A stretch of DNA of 64,000 bases, taken from the NCBI GenBank assembly GCA_003707065.3, contig PPXM03000001.1, positions 1,426,001 through 1,490,000 of the forward strand, read 5' to 3'. The notes below the pieces were generated by a model. It saw only the letters and a list, made by a program, of their open reading frames with translations, had not been told where the DNA came from and searched no databases. Every line of letters starts with the position of its first letter. Position 1 is the first letter of the stretch. A program made the position numbers and the translations under genes. Positions 42,788-51,940 of this stretch are shown piece by piece. Source of the stretch: Trigonopsis variabilis (taxonomy: Eukaryota; Ascomycota; Trigonopsidomycetes; Trigonopsidales; Trigonopsidaceae).

Positions 42788-45562
42788 CTAGTATGCTATT
42801 CCATCCTCTCCTTCACTCTTTTTGTCAACGGACCCATTCTCGAGCTCGATGGAGTCTTCGTCTCCGCGCTCCGGCGGGACTGATGGTACGGTCTCACTGG
42901 TGTCGCCTCCTGTAACGTCCTCATGGTCATCGTGCTCTGGTTCTAAGCCGTCATCGACTTTCGACGGTCGCATTTCTTTTAAGAGCGGCAGAACCAAAGC
43001 TTCCTGAAGCTGATTATCTCTGATAGCATCAAGCTCTGACCGTTCCAGAATGAGATAGCACTCATTCCGCGATTGTTCTGCAATAAGCCCGTCTAACGCG
43101 GCCGCTGCCCGTTCGACTGCATGGATGATAAGTTCTCGAGTCCGTGTTTGAAATGGAGTAAGAAGTTTCAAGTGTCGCAGGTCTCGGACCATCGATGCAA
43201 TCTTCTCTTGAGTTGTATCCAATTGAGTCTTGCGTGCATTGATGTCCGCCTCTAGGGACGCAGCGCGCAGGGCTATCATTTGAGAAGGATCCTTGGGAGT
43301 AAGAAGGGTCACAACACTGAGGCCTAGCGTATTGAAAGTAGCTGCGTAGTTTATACTTCTAACCCACGATGCCATCTCAGTCTCACTCGACGCCCGGAAC
43401 CATTCCCGCTGACCGCTGCTCGCCACGACCATAAATGCACTTTTATCTGCCCTGTATTCGTCCCGACGAGTAAGGGCAACCATATTATGGGTACTCATCA
43501 TCATATCTGGATGTAAACCATCAGGCGGGGGCTGAATCACTTTGTAGCCATCATCCTCGATTTTCAACATGATTGAGCGGATCCAAGTTGGATCGCGGAA
43601 AAAATACAGCTGTGATGCGGTCAGAAGGATTCCCCATTCTCGCCAGGGCCTGCTGACGCTTCTTTTCTTGGCTTCACGGCGCCTCAGTAGTCCCACTTTG
43701 GCAACTTTTATATCTACAACTCCAGGATCAGCCTGGGAAGGGTCTGTCGTTGTTGTCGGATCAGCAAATGCTGCCGGGCGGGATCGAGAAGACGCTAGCT
43801 GGAGTGATACCCCGTTCAAGAAGGATGAATGAAGAGTTAGGATATCTGGTTTTTCGATATCAAATTGGAAGGTGTACGGATTCTCTGTTTGTATGTTGCC
43901 CAAATTAGGTCGCAGAGTTCCTAGGCGGTCTTCCAGAATGAGGAGATAGGGGTCGACAAAGTCACGGGAACGGACTGAGAGTGAGGATGATTTTATTTGT
44001 CGCTGAGCTGATTGCTCATCTTCTTGTAAATGAATAAAAGGGGTATACGTCACGTTATCGTAGTAACAATCCAGTATAGGCGGAGAGACCCCACATATTT
44101 CAGCATTGGCGATGAAGTCTGTCTTGGGCATTTTAGTTTTTGTGTTCTTGTTGAACTGCCCTGTATGAAGAAGAAGGAGAGAAAACAAGATGAGATGAGC
44201 AGAGTCTTCACTCTTAACAATATCAGGATTACAGCTGTACCACCGCCGAGCCAACGCCTCGAGAAATCGATCGATATGTTGGCCTTCCTTTGGTAGTGTT
44301 TCAGACATCAGTATCCGTCGCAACGCTATATCTAGAGGCTCGTTTGAGAGGTCGTAGGACTTGAGGTACTCGTCCATAGCGGAAGCTAGGAATTCGTCAT
44401 CGGCCTGCGACAGTGTTTTAAGGACCTCACGAGCAACCATTGTTTCTGAAATGCGTTGAATATATTGTCTAGCATCTTCTCCCTCGTTCCGGGCAGGTAT
44501 TTTATGATCGACAGCTAGGCTGGCAGGCGAAGGAGTTTCAATATCCGTAGCAGACGCCCTCCGCACAGCGAATAAAGGATCGCTACCGCTGCGGAATTTT
44601 CGGGTCAAGCGATTACTTATACTTTGAATGTGGCTACTCGAGGCAACCGAGCGAATATCGGCGGTAGAGAAAGTCTGCGAGCGAGTGCGGCCACTTGAAC
44701 CTCCGTCAGAAACATCTAATATTGTAGATTCATTAGATGGGGCGTCTAGTGAAGCCGAAGGAGGTTCAGTATAAGATCGAAGACTTGAATGAGGTGAAGG
44801 CTGGGGTAGGATGTCATCGCCAGGTTCATCATCTGCGCGCTCAGAGAGGAAGAACGTAGTCGCCTTTCGACGGAGTCTGCCTAGAATACTTGCATCCGAG
44901 AGGCGAGCGGAAGAAGGCTTTGAAGAAGTGAGGGTGGGGTCTTCAGACGAATGTGAGGGAGAGATCTGGACAAGGGAGGAGTCAGATACCCTGACATCTG
45001 GTATTTCGTTATCATTGTGAGACGAAGGCACGCTGTCGTTAGATCTGTCAGGCCCCGTGCATGAATTGTCGGAGACAGAGTGAAGAAGGGGGGGCCGAAG
45101 GGAAGGGTTATCAGAGCGGAGATCAGAGGAATGACGAGATCGACGAAAGGCTGATCGGTCTTGATCATCGTCGAACGACGGACCACGACGGAAACCAAAG
45201 AGAGAAGAAAAGGATGCATTTTTATGAGAATGAGGTAGAAAGTTGAAAGAGGTTAGTTTATCCGTGGATTGAGAGCTTGTAGATCTATCCAAGAGGCTGC
45301 GGTCCGAAGACGCGTCTGGCTTATCAACCCCCATAGATGGATTATCCGCTAGATGACGTTTAAACAGCTTCCTCGTAGGCGAGTCGGCTCTGGCCTCAGA
45401 CCGAGATTTCTGACGATCTCGACCTAACAATGGAAACCTAATAGCAGAAATCGATTTTGAAGAAGATGATAAGTTTTGTTGAGCGTTTGCGTGGTCGCGG
45501 TCCTCGGCCTCCGGTCTGCATGCATGTTCAGGGAAATCAGGGAGGTCACCCTGGACAGACAT
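42788..45562 (-). CDS. Sec7-PH guanine nucleotide exchange factor for Arf
   Basis: A 924-residue protein with a single coding exon. Residues ~1-340 are Ser-rich and disordered. A Sec7 domain at ~355-545 has ILMSETLPKEGQHIDRFLEALARRW, in which the Glu of KEGQ is the catalytic glutamic finger, and LLLLHTGQFNKNTKTKM. A PH domain follows (~640-765, REWGILLTASQLYFF to MASWVRSINYAA) and then a helical segment. This Sec7+PH layout is shared by yeast Syt1/Yel1 and fission-yeast Sec74; I cannot choose between them. It should activate an Arf GTPase at the cortex or Golgi. A 50-nt intron at 45567-45616 (GTGAGT donor, GCTAATTCTAG end) appears to lie in the 5' leader, 4 nt from the ATG. Confidence 0.9.
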   Translation of the reverse strand: MSVQGDLPDFPEHACRPEAEDRDHANAQQNLSSSSKSISAIRFPLLGRDRQKSRSEARADSPTRKLFKRHLADNPSMGVDKPDASSDRSLLDRSTSSQSTDKLTSFNFLPHSHKNASFSSLFGFRRGPSFDDDQDRSAFRRSRHSSDLRSDNPSLRPPLLHSVSDNSCTGPDRSNDSVPSSHNDNEIPDVRVSDSSLVQISPSHSSEDPTLTSSKPSSARLSDASILGRLRRKATTFFLSERADDEPGDDILPQPSPHSSLRSYTEPPSASLDAPSNESTILDVSDGGSSGRTRSQTFSTADIRSVASSSHIQSISNRLTRKFRSGSDPLFAVRRASATDIETPSPASLAVDHKIPARNEGEDARQYIQRISETMVAREVLKTLSQADDEFLASAMDEYLKSYDLSNEPLDIALRRILMSETLPKEGQHIDRFLEALARRWYSCNPDIVKSEDSAHLILFSLLLLHTGQFNKNTKTKMPKTDFIANAEICGVSPPILDCYYDNVTYTPFIHLQEDEQSAQRQIKSSSLSVRSRDFVDPYLLILEDRLGTLRPNLGNIQTENPYTFQFDIEKPDILTLHSSFLNGVSLQLASSRSRPAAFADPTTTTDPSQADPGVVDIKVAKVGLLRRREAKKRSVSRPWREWGILLTASQLYFFRDPTWIRSIMLKIEDDGYKVIQPPPDGLHPDMMMSTHNMVALTRRDEYRADKSAFMVVASSGQREWFRASSETEMASWVRSINYAATFNTLGLSVVTLLTPKDPSQMIALRAASLEADINARKTQLDTTQEKIASMVRDLRHLKLLTPFQTRTRELIIHAVERAAAALDGLIAEQSRNECYLILERSELDAIRDNQLQEALVLPLLKEMRPSKVDDGLEPEHDDHEDVTGGDTSETVPSVPPERGDEDSIELENGSVDKKSEGEDGIAY

Positions 45563-46299
45563 GGCACTAGAATTAGCAATTGGGTGATCCAAGCAAAAAG
45601 CCGCGCCTGCACTCACCAATATTAAAGAGGGACTAGGACATCACTCTCTGGAGACGAGAGTTTGGCGGATAAGCGTGGATGACAAGAGTGTGACGGGAGG
45701 TTGTCCCCTACAAGGAATACACGGGGGGATAGCCTTCTCCACATGTGCCAAGTTCCCACTTTATGGCTCATTACGATCTGGGGAAATGGAAATTCTCTCT
45801 AATTAATTGCAATACTTCGAATGCAGTTTATAATGACAGAGCGCCGCTGGCTCTCTCTTTGATATTTCGCTTGATGACTATTTATGTCATGAACTTCCGC
45901 TAATACCGTTGGTTTAAAAGCCAAATTGATGGGTTTTTTCGAGGTCTGAGTAAATGACTGATTGACTTGGATAATGAGAAATGACGCCGGATAGAGCAGG
46001 TTAGACGTCAGGCCTTAGTCATCGTCTTGTCACTATTGTGATCTATGAGTGACTTCATGGGACTGATCTGCAAATCCTATTGGTCAGGGTGTAATTGTTT
46101 GCTGTTCTGATAGTTCCAGATACGAAACATAGGTGAGAGACGTAAAGCAAAGCATAGAAGGCGTGGTTGTTGTCAATGCTGGTTATGTCCATGGAGTAAG
46201 GTGCTACCGTAGTAAGGACGGCTGTGTTTGTGGGAAGGTAACGGATATCTCATCCTCGACTGCAGACTCAAGGCCGGGGACGAAGGTCAGAAAAGCCGG
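45563..46299. other. Sec7-GEF/ECM14 divergent intergenic region
   Basis: A 737-nt region. The first part holds the leader intron of the Sec7-GEF gene (45567-45616). The rest has only short, motif-free reading frames. Confidence 0.45.
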
Positions 46300-47703
46300 A
46301 TGCTACTTGAGATCTTGAGTCTATTAAGACTATTATCAGCGGTCCTATGTCTGGAAATCTCAAAATACAAGGATCAAGCGGTCTTGCGGTTTCCTTTAAC
46401 CTACACTCCCGATGGAGATATTCTAGCCTTGACTGCTGATTCGCTAGGGATCGATATATGGGCATTGACCGATACTCACGTGGATCTACGGCTAGGGAAA
46501 GATAAGCTGTCATCTTTTCTTGATCTTCTTCCTTCCTATTTGCAATCCTACCAGGTTATCATCCCTGACGTCGAACAGGCCATTTCCGACTCTTATCCTT
46601 CTTATCCTCCCGACATATCATCTTCATCTGAGTGGGATCTTTCATCTGCTCCCTCCATACCGTCCAATGATTCCTTTTATCATGAGTATCAGCCTCTTGA
46701 TGTCATCTATGCCCGGTTGCAGTCCTTAGCCCAGCAATACCCGTCCATCGTGCAGTTGGAATCAATAGGGAAAACCCACGAAGATCGCGATATCCTTGCT
46801 GTGCGAGTGGGTCCTCGAAACCAAGTACACAGTCAGGATGATCCTGAGCGTTTGCAGCCGGCTTTGTTAATCACTTCGACCCAGCACGCCCGGGAATGGA
46901 TCACGGCAGCGTCTGCTCTATATTCGATCGAAACTGCAGTTCGTGCATACGGTAAAAGGAAGCATCTTACTCGCATTTTGGATAAATTCAACTTAGTTTT
47001 CATCCCTATTGTCAACCCTGATGGCTACGTCTATACTTGGACTGACGATCGCCTATGGAGAAAGAACAGACAGCCTTCCGAAGTTCCCTTCTGCGAAGGT
47101 ATCGACACCGATCGAAACTTCCCCTTTCAGTGGAATAGTGCCGCGTCTATGATTTCTTGGAATGACGTTTCCCAGGAAGCTCTGGACAATTGGGCCATTC
47201 ATTCCCTCGGCGTCACTCCCTGCAGTGAATTCTATCAAGGAAGAAAGGCATTGGAAGCTGCCGAGTCAAGAGCAGTTGTCATGTATGTCCTCAACGCGAC
47301 GACCGTGCCTCATCTTGATATTAGAGGCTTTCTGGACCTGCATGCTTACGCAGAGAAAGTCCTCTATCCCTATGCTTACACGTGTGATAAGGTCCCTAGA
47401 GATCTCGAAAACCTGGAAGAAGTCGCTTATACCCTTGCCAAGGCCATTCGAATGACATCGGGTAGACTCTACGGAGTCAAGTGCGCCTGCGAGGCTCGCG
47501 TCGGGTATCCGTCTTTTGCGGCGGGAGGAGGAGCCATGGATTTCATGTATCACTCACGGGTGACGTATGCGTTCAATCTGAAGCTGCGTGACGCCGGCAG
47601 TTATGGTTATCTTTTGCCTCCAAGACATATCATTCCAAGTGGCAGAGAAGCCATGAGTTCAGTCATGGCATTGATTGATTTCTTGATGGAGGATCAGTGG
47701 TAG
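46300..47703 (+). CDS. ECM14: Ecm14-type inactive metallocarboxypeptidase
   Basis: A 467-residue single-exon protein of the M14 family. The start MLLEILSLLRLLSAVLC is a signal peptide; the frame upstream opens only at a TTG. A propeptide (~25-150) precedes the peptidase domain. Zinc ligands are intact: His196 and Glu199 (HAREW) and His348 (LDLHAYAE). The general-base Glu of the FELRD motif is Lys428 here (NLKLRD), and the substrate-binding Asn of NRN is Asp271 (DTDRNF). Both changes are known from Ecm14, a secreted pseudo-enzyme linked to cell-wall organisation. The C-terminus has the GSYGYLLPP lid. Confidence 0.93.
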   Translation: MLLEILSLLRLLSAVLCLEISKYKDQAVLRFPLTYTPDGDILALTADSLGIDIWALTDTHVDLRLGKDKLSSFLDLLPSYLQSYQVIIPDVEQAISDSYPSYPPDISSSSEWDLSSAPSIPSNDSFYHEYQPLDVIYARLQSLAQQYPSIVQLESIGKTHEDRDILAVRVGPRNQVHSQDDPERLQPALLITSTQHAREWITAASALYSIETAVRAYGKRKHLTRILDKFNLVFIPIVNPDGYVYTWTDDRLWRKNRQPSEVPFCEGIDTDRNFPFQWNSAASMISWNDVSQEALDNWAIHSLGVTPCSEFYQGRKALEAAESRAVVMYVLNATTVPHLDIRGFLDLHAYAEKVLYPYAYTCDKVPRDLENLEEVAYTLAKAIRMTSGRLYGVKCACEARVGYPSFAAGGGAMDFMYHSRVTYAFNLKLRDAGSYGYLLPPRHIIPSGREAMSSVMALIDFLMEDQW

Positions 47704-47879
47704 TATGGTAGTAGTGTGGCAGGCAAGTATATGGTATTTTGAAAGTGAATTTGGGATCTTTCCGCACCTCCCACGCTGAGCATAGCATTGTAGAGCGGTT
47801 CATGATTTTCTTGTTGTTATTCTCCAGACCTCGTGGTCAACCATTCATTAATGTACACTTCTTTTGTATTGAGAGCAAA

Positions 47880-48367
47880 TCATTTCAGCTTGCCCAGTTT
47901 TTCACTAGTTTGCAAAAAATTGGTCAACTTAGCAGTTAGTCGTCGTTCGGTCTCTTCGATCTTATCCAGGCTATCAGGGTCATCTTTGCCTTTAGTTATC
48001 GGTCGGACCTGCCCTACCACCCAGGCCTCTTTGAGTTGGCGGATGATGGTAAGAATCTCTTCTGCTGCTTTGAGCTGTTGGTCAGCTTGGTCACTCAGTG
48101 GGATGAAACTCACTATTGAGATCCCAGTGGCCTCAATCAAGTATGCCTCTGAGGTCGCCGCTGCTGCGTCTTTCGAATTGACCTCAGGTTAGTGGAGAAT
48201 AAACGGGTGATCATACCAGAGCAGCATCGAGGATTTCTGGTAATCGGTCTGTCATGATCGAAATTTGAGTGTCTACCCGATCTCAAGTTAATAAGAATCA
48301 TCACATTTATCGTACTTAGCAGCATGGCTGTCCTTTGCTTGGATGTAATCACTGATTGATTCTCCAT
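47880..48367 (-). CDS. MED22: Mediator complex subunit 22 (Srb6)
   Basis: Four exons give 126 residues: 48316-48367, 48217-48281, 48114-48182 and 47880-48074. Introns are 34, 34 and 39 nt. The predicted start MENQSVITSKQRTAMLLNRVDTQIS leads into the two-helix MED22 core: DRLPEILDAAL, then SILKAAEEILTIIRQLKEAWVVGQ, which corresponds to yeast Srb6 VQDLLILTRSIKEKWLLNQ. The third intron is 39 nt without an in-frame stop, so skipping splicing would insert 13 residues into the core helix. MED22 is in the head module that contacts RNA polymerase II. The length fits the family (~120-140). Confidence 0.85.
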
Positions 48368-48529
48368 GGTGGTACCAGCCTTGACTGATCCAGCAGCAGT
48401 TGGGACGTTTCCGCGTAAGGAGAGTTGTTGTGCCTTGACATGCCAGTGACGACTCGACAAGGGTCGTACAAATTTCGTCTAAATTACAGTGTCCACATAC
48501 AAGAGCTTGTACATATCTTAATATACATG

Positions 48530-49396
48530 TCACCGATCGTGTTCGGCTGCTAACAAGTTAGCCTCTTTACTCTTCTTTTCGATATCTTGAGCAATGGCGG
48601 TATTGATGAGGTCGGTCAAGACATTAGCATGAGTTTGTGCTTGCTGAGTGCAATCTAGCAATGTTGTAGCTTCGACCAGCATTCCACCCGCTTTGGATAT
48701 TTGGCATATATCTCTGTTTTTATTCATTGTGACAGTGAAAGATGCCAATCGTTGGAATTCCTCTTCGGCCGTAGCATCAACAAGAGATATGCCTCCGTTG
48801 AAGAAAGAAAAGGTGATGCAAATGGGAATGTGAAGGATTGATAGCGCGACGGGGGTTCGTTCCTTGATTGAGTGGATAACTGGCCGTCCATCCTCAATAC
48901 TAACATCAGGTCGGCGGAAATGAAGTAGAGCTGTAATGACTGCCAAACACGCAGCGTCGATTAGATTCCCATCATGATCAATGAAATGGACATCTGCACG
49001 AAGAGTCCAACACCGGTCACCAGCAAGAATACACAGACTTTCCAGATCCAGGGCTCCTGATCGTCTGATGGCTTTCTCAATCAACCTCGAAACAAGAATC
49101 TCGGTCTGTGATCGCGTGCCCACTTCAAATTCAGTAGAAGCCATAGGACTCAGCTCTGTGGTTATAATGAATAAACCTTCATAGGGCCGATCATCAAGCG
49201 GATGAGCTACTTCGGCAGAGATTTTCACGATAACCTTGGTTTTACCCAGATGAACTTCCACTAACCCGTATGCATCACCAAACGTAATCGATATAGGTCG
49301 AAATTCATCAAATTTTCGCCCATCTAATCGCAATCCTTTGGCCAACGACCGCCGTAAAAGACTCTGACCATCACTGACATTCCAATCCTTGACCAT
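48530..49396 (-). CDS. RRP45: Exosome RNase-PH-like subunit Rrp45
   Basis: A 288-residue single-exon protein. It begins MVKDWNVSDGQSLLRRSLAKG and has GLRLDGRKFDEFRPISI, GLVEVHLGKTKV and DHDGNLIDAACLAVITALLHFRRP, the RNase-PH fold marks of EXOSC9/Rrp45. Rrp45 is one of six PH-like subunits of the exosome ring and is not catalytic in eukaryotes. It lies upstream of MED22 on the same strand (162 nt) and is divergent from CWC15 (207 nt). Confidence 0.94.
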   Translation of the reverse strand: MVKDWNVSDGQSLLRRSLAKGLRLDGRKFDEFRPISITFGDAYGLVEVHLGKTKVIVKISAEVAHPLDDRPYEGLFIITTELSPMASTEFEVGTRSQTEILVSRLIEKAIRRSGALDLESLCILAGDRCWTLRADVHFIDHDGNLIDAACLAVITALLHFRRPDVSIEDGRPVIHSIKERTPVALSILHIPICITFSFFNGGISLVDATAEEEFQRLASFTVTMNKNRDICQISKAGGMLVEATTLLDCTQQAQTHANVLTDLINTAIAQDIEKKSKEANLLAAEHDR

Positions 49397-49603
49397 TCTG
49401 ACGATCTGTTCTAATGTTCCTCTGAAACCAACGACTTATATACCTTCCTTACTAGTTTATAAGCTCCTTTGTTTGTTCAATAAGTGGTCTAAAGAGAGTT
49501 TTTTTCCCGTCAACGGTAGAGTCGAGATTTCGCTACTTGGGAGATTCACCTTACAACTGCTACTCTTCACTTTACTTCTCAGCCTGCACGACTCGATTCA
49601 ATC

Positions 49604-50372
49604 ATGACTACGGCCCATAGACCCACATTTGATCCAGTAAGTTGTTTTGTTCAGAGACATAGTTAACATGATAGGCACGAGGAAAATCGAACGATCAAGC
49701 GCCGACGAGAATCTATCATGCGCGGATGCTTCCTGCTCATACGCAGTTGAAATACAGGTATGATGATCGTTCGAAGAATTGAATGAAGCTGACTTTTTCA
49801 GAAAACCAGGTCAAGGGGGCGATGCCGACGGAGAAGTTGATCGAGCGACTTTGAGAAGACAACTATTGGAAGCAGAGGCAAAACACTTTGGAAAAGACCA
49901 TCAAGAAGAGCCTAATAGTAAGCGGCTCCTTGAATCTGAAGAACTGCAAGAGGAAGTCAGTTTGAAACGACTGAAATGGCAGGAGATACAGCAGGAAGAA
50001 GACAAAGATGAAGGCGGAAGTAATGACGAAGACGACGAGGATGAAGAGTCGAGTGACGATGACGAAGACGATGAAGATGAGACGGCGGAGCTATTGAGAG
50101 AATTGGAGCGGATCAAAAAAGAACGGCAAAGGGAAAAGGAAGCAGAAGAAGAGCGTCTGTTGATGGAGAAAGTAAAGGAACAAGAACGGTCTCTGGCATC
50201 AGGTAATCCGTTGCTTGATCCTAGTAGGTTCCAGGTCCAGCGGCGATGGGATGATGATGTTGTCTTTAAGAACCAGGCGCGAAGTCTTAGCCAACCTAAA
50301 AGCCGTGGTTTTGTCAATGACATGATCCGGTCCGATTTCCATCGGAAATTCATGGACAAGTACGTGAAATAA
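49604..50372 (+). CDS. CWC15: Spliceosomal protein Cwc15 (Cwf15)
   Basis: Exons 49604-49636, 49675-49757 and 49802-50372 give 228 residues. The introns are 38 and 44 nt. The N-terminus [14 protein letters not shown], then [14 protein letters not shown], is diagnostic. A strongly acidic Asp/Glu run (~residues 115-140) and the end [11 protein letters not shown] also match. Cwc15 is part of the Prp19-associated complex in active spliceosomes. Confidence 0.96.
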
Positions 50373-50718
50373 GTCAATAAGACTACAATCAAAATTTAGT
50401 GCCCACTGATGAAGTTTAGGCGCTTCTGGGCAGAATGTCGTCTTTCTTTTGCCTTAACAGTCTGGTGCATGTTTTCGGACCGTGACTGTGACTGGCTCTT
50501 CGGCTAAGAACAAGATCAATGATTCCATCAGACCTCTGGACAAGGAGAATCAGCCATTTGCAACCCGACAATTCTTGGAACCACAGGCTGTATGTTTTTG
50601 GGCACGCTATCCGAAGCAATCTAATATCGTGACCCGGAAATCTCCTTGATTGTGTATTTTTACAAAATAGATTAAATACGAATAGAACGGTCTCTGGAGA
50701 TGTCTTTTACTTCTGTGT
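50373..50718. other. CWC15/glycosylase intergenic region
   Basis: A 346-nt tandem gap. A plus-strand open stretch from about 50456 to 50650 reads KINDSIRPLDKENQPFATRQ and follows an AACAG acceptor-like site, so it could be an exon, but I found no upstream donor or start that fits. Confidence 0.4.
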
Positions 50719-51885
50719 ATGGACGATGAGTACTGCGAACGTACTCGTGGACCATTTACTCAACATAACTCGTTTCAATCAGATCGTAATCCAAGCGTGA
50801 GATATCATTTCCCTAATTGTGTCACTAGGCTCATTCAAATCTCGCGCTCGATTGAGGATGCCTTGGTACCCCATATCGTTACAATGCATCGGACTTTATT
50901 TCGAATGACTAATATAGCGTCACGGACCCGAAAACGAGCTAGAAAGTCTGAGACTGAACCTGAAATAATCTCGCCTAAAAAAGCCAAAGATGTAGAGGTC
51001 CCTGACCCCTCCAATATACCTCATTATCCTCCAGTTATCACTCCAGCTGTTACTACTTTGGCCAAAGAGCTCATCGCAGACTTACTAGAACTGTCTGAGA
51101 TATCTAGGACCGACTTTGAGGCAACCGATTTGTTCCATGGAGTCCAACATATTCTTGCTGTCGACCCCAAACTGGCCTATCTTGTGAGACAGACTCCGAG
51201 GCTATTGACCTATCTGGACCATCCAAAACATCCGAATTGCTTTGGAATCCTGGCATCTGGATTATTGTCCCAGCAGGTATCAGGAGCAGCAGTTAGGAGC
51301 ATTAAAAATAAGCTCTTGGGTCTTTTCGCTGAAGAAGAGAAAGCGCCGCTAATTGCAAAATGGGGTCAAGATAATTGGTTTCCGACTCCTGAAATGATTC
51401 TCGAACTAGACCATGATATAATGAGAAGTGCAGGGTTATCGAATTCTAAAGCAATCTACATGAAATGTCTTGCTGAGGCCTTTACCTCGAGCAGAGTCCC
51501 CGGAGACGATACGACTGAATTTGGATCAGATTTTCTCACTACGGCATCTGATGATCAGATCTATGAAGCTCTCGTCAAGATCAAAGGCATTGGGCCATGG
51601 TCGGCGGAAATGTTTCTTGTGTTTGGTCTACGTCGATTAGATGTCTTCTCTTGGTCCGATCTCGGCATTGCAAGAGGTGTGTCCGTCTATTACTCCCGCT
51701 TGCCTCATGAAAATACAATTCCCGTACCTGGTAAAAAATGGACAAAGCTGAAAAAGGAAAAAATGCTAGAAATAGCCCAACCGTTTGCGCCGTATAGATC
51801 GCTGTTCATGTTGCTCATGTGGAAGGCTGCGTCGACCGACATAGCAGCTCTAGAACAAAGCCCTAAGAAAAAGGGCGCTTTGTGA
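50719..51885 (+). CDS. MAG1: DNA-3-methyladenine glycosylase (AlkA/Mag1 family)
   Basis: A 388-residue single-exon protein of the HhH-GPD family. FGILASGLLSQQVSGAAVRSI opens the domain. The helix-hairpin-helix is IKGIGPWSAEMFLVFGL and the catalytic Asp314 lies in FSWSDLGIARG. The enzyme removes alkylated purines in base-excision repair. The start is uncertain: ATGs at 50719, 50884 (MHRTLFRMTN) and 50905 are all in frame. The last places a basic nuclear-type stretch RTRKRARK at the N-terminus and would make a 326-residue protein, closer to yeast Mag1. It converges on the CLC gene with 55 nt between stops. Confidence 0.93.
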   Translation: MDDEYCERTRGPFTQHNSFQSDRNPSVRYHFPNCVTRLIQISRSIEDALVPHIVTMHRTLFRMTNIASRTRKRARKSETEPEIISPKKAKDVEVPDPSNIPHYPPVITPAVTTLAKELIADLLELSEISRTDFEATDLFHGVQHILAVDPKLAYLVRQTPRLLTYLDHPKHPNCFGILASGLLSQQVSGAAVRSIKNKLLGLFAEEEKAPLIAKWGQDNWFPTPEMILELDHDIMRSAGLSNSKAIYMKCLAEAFTSSRVPGDDTTEFGSDFLTTASDDQIYEALVKIKGIGPWSAEMFLVFGLRRLDVFSWSDLGIARGVSVYYSRLPHENTIPVPGKKWTKLKKEKMLEIAQPFAPYRSLFMLLMWKAASTDIAALEQSPKKKGAL

Positions 51886-51940
51886 GTTTCTGCCGCAAAA
51901 ACTCAAAAAAGCGCTCAATCTGTTTTATCTTCTAGGATGT

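Noticed and set aside
50456-50650. Plus-strand exon reading KINDSIRPLDKENQPFATRQ
   Set aside because: It looks coding and follows an AACAG, but no start codon or donor upstream fits within the gap after CWC15.
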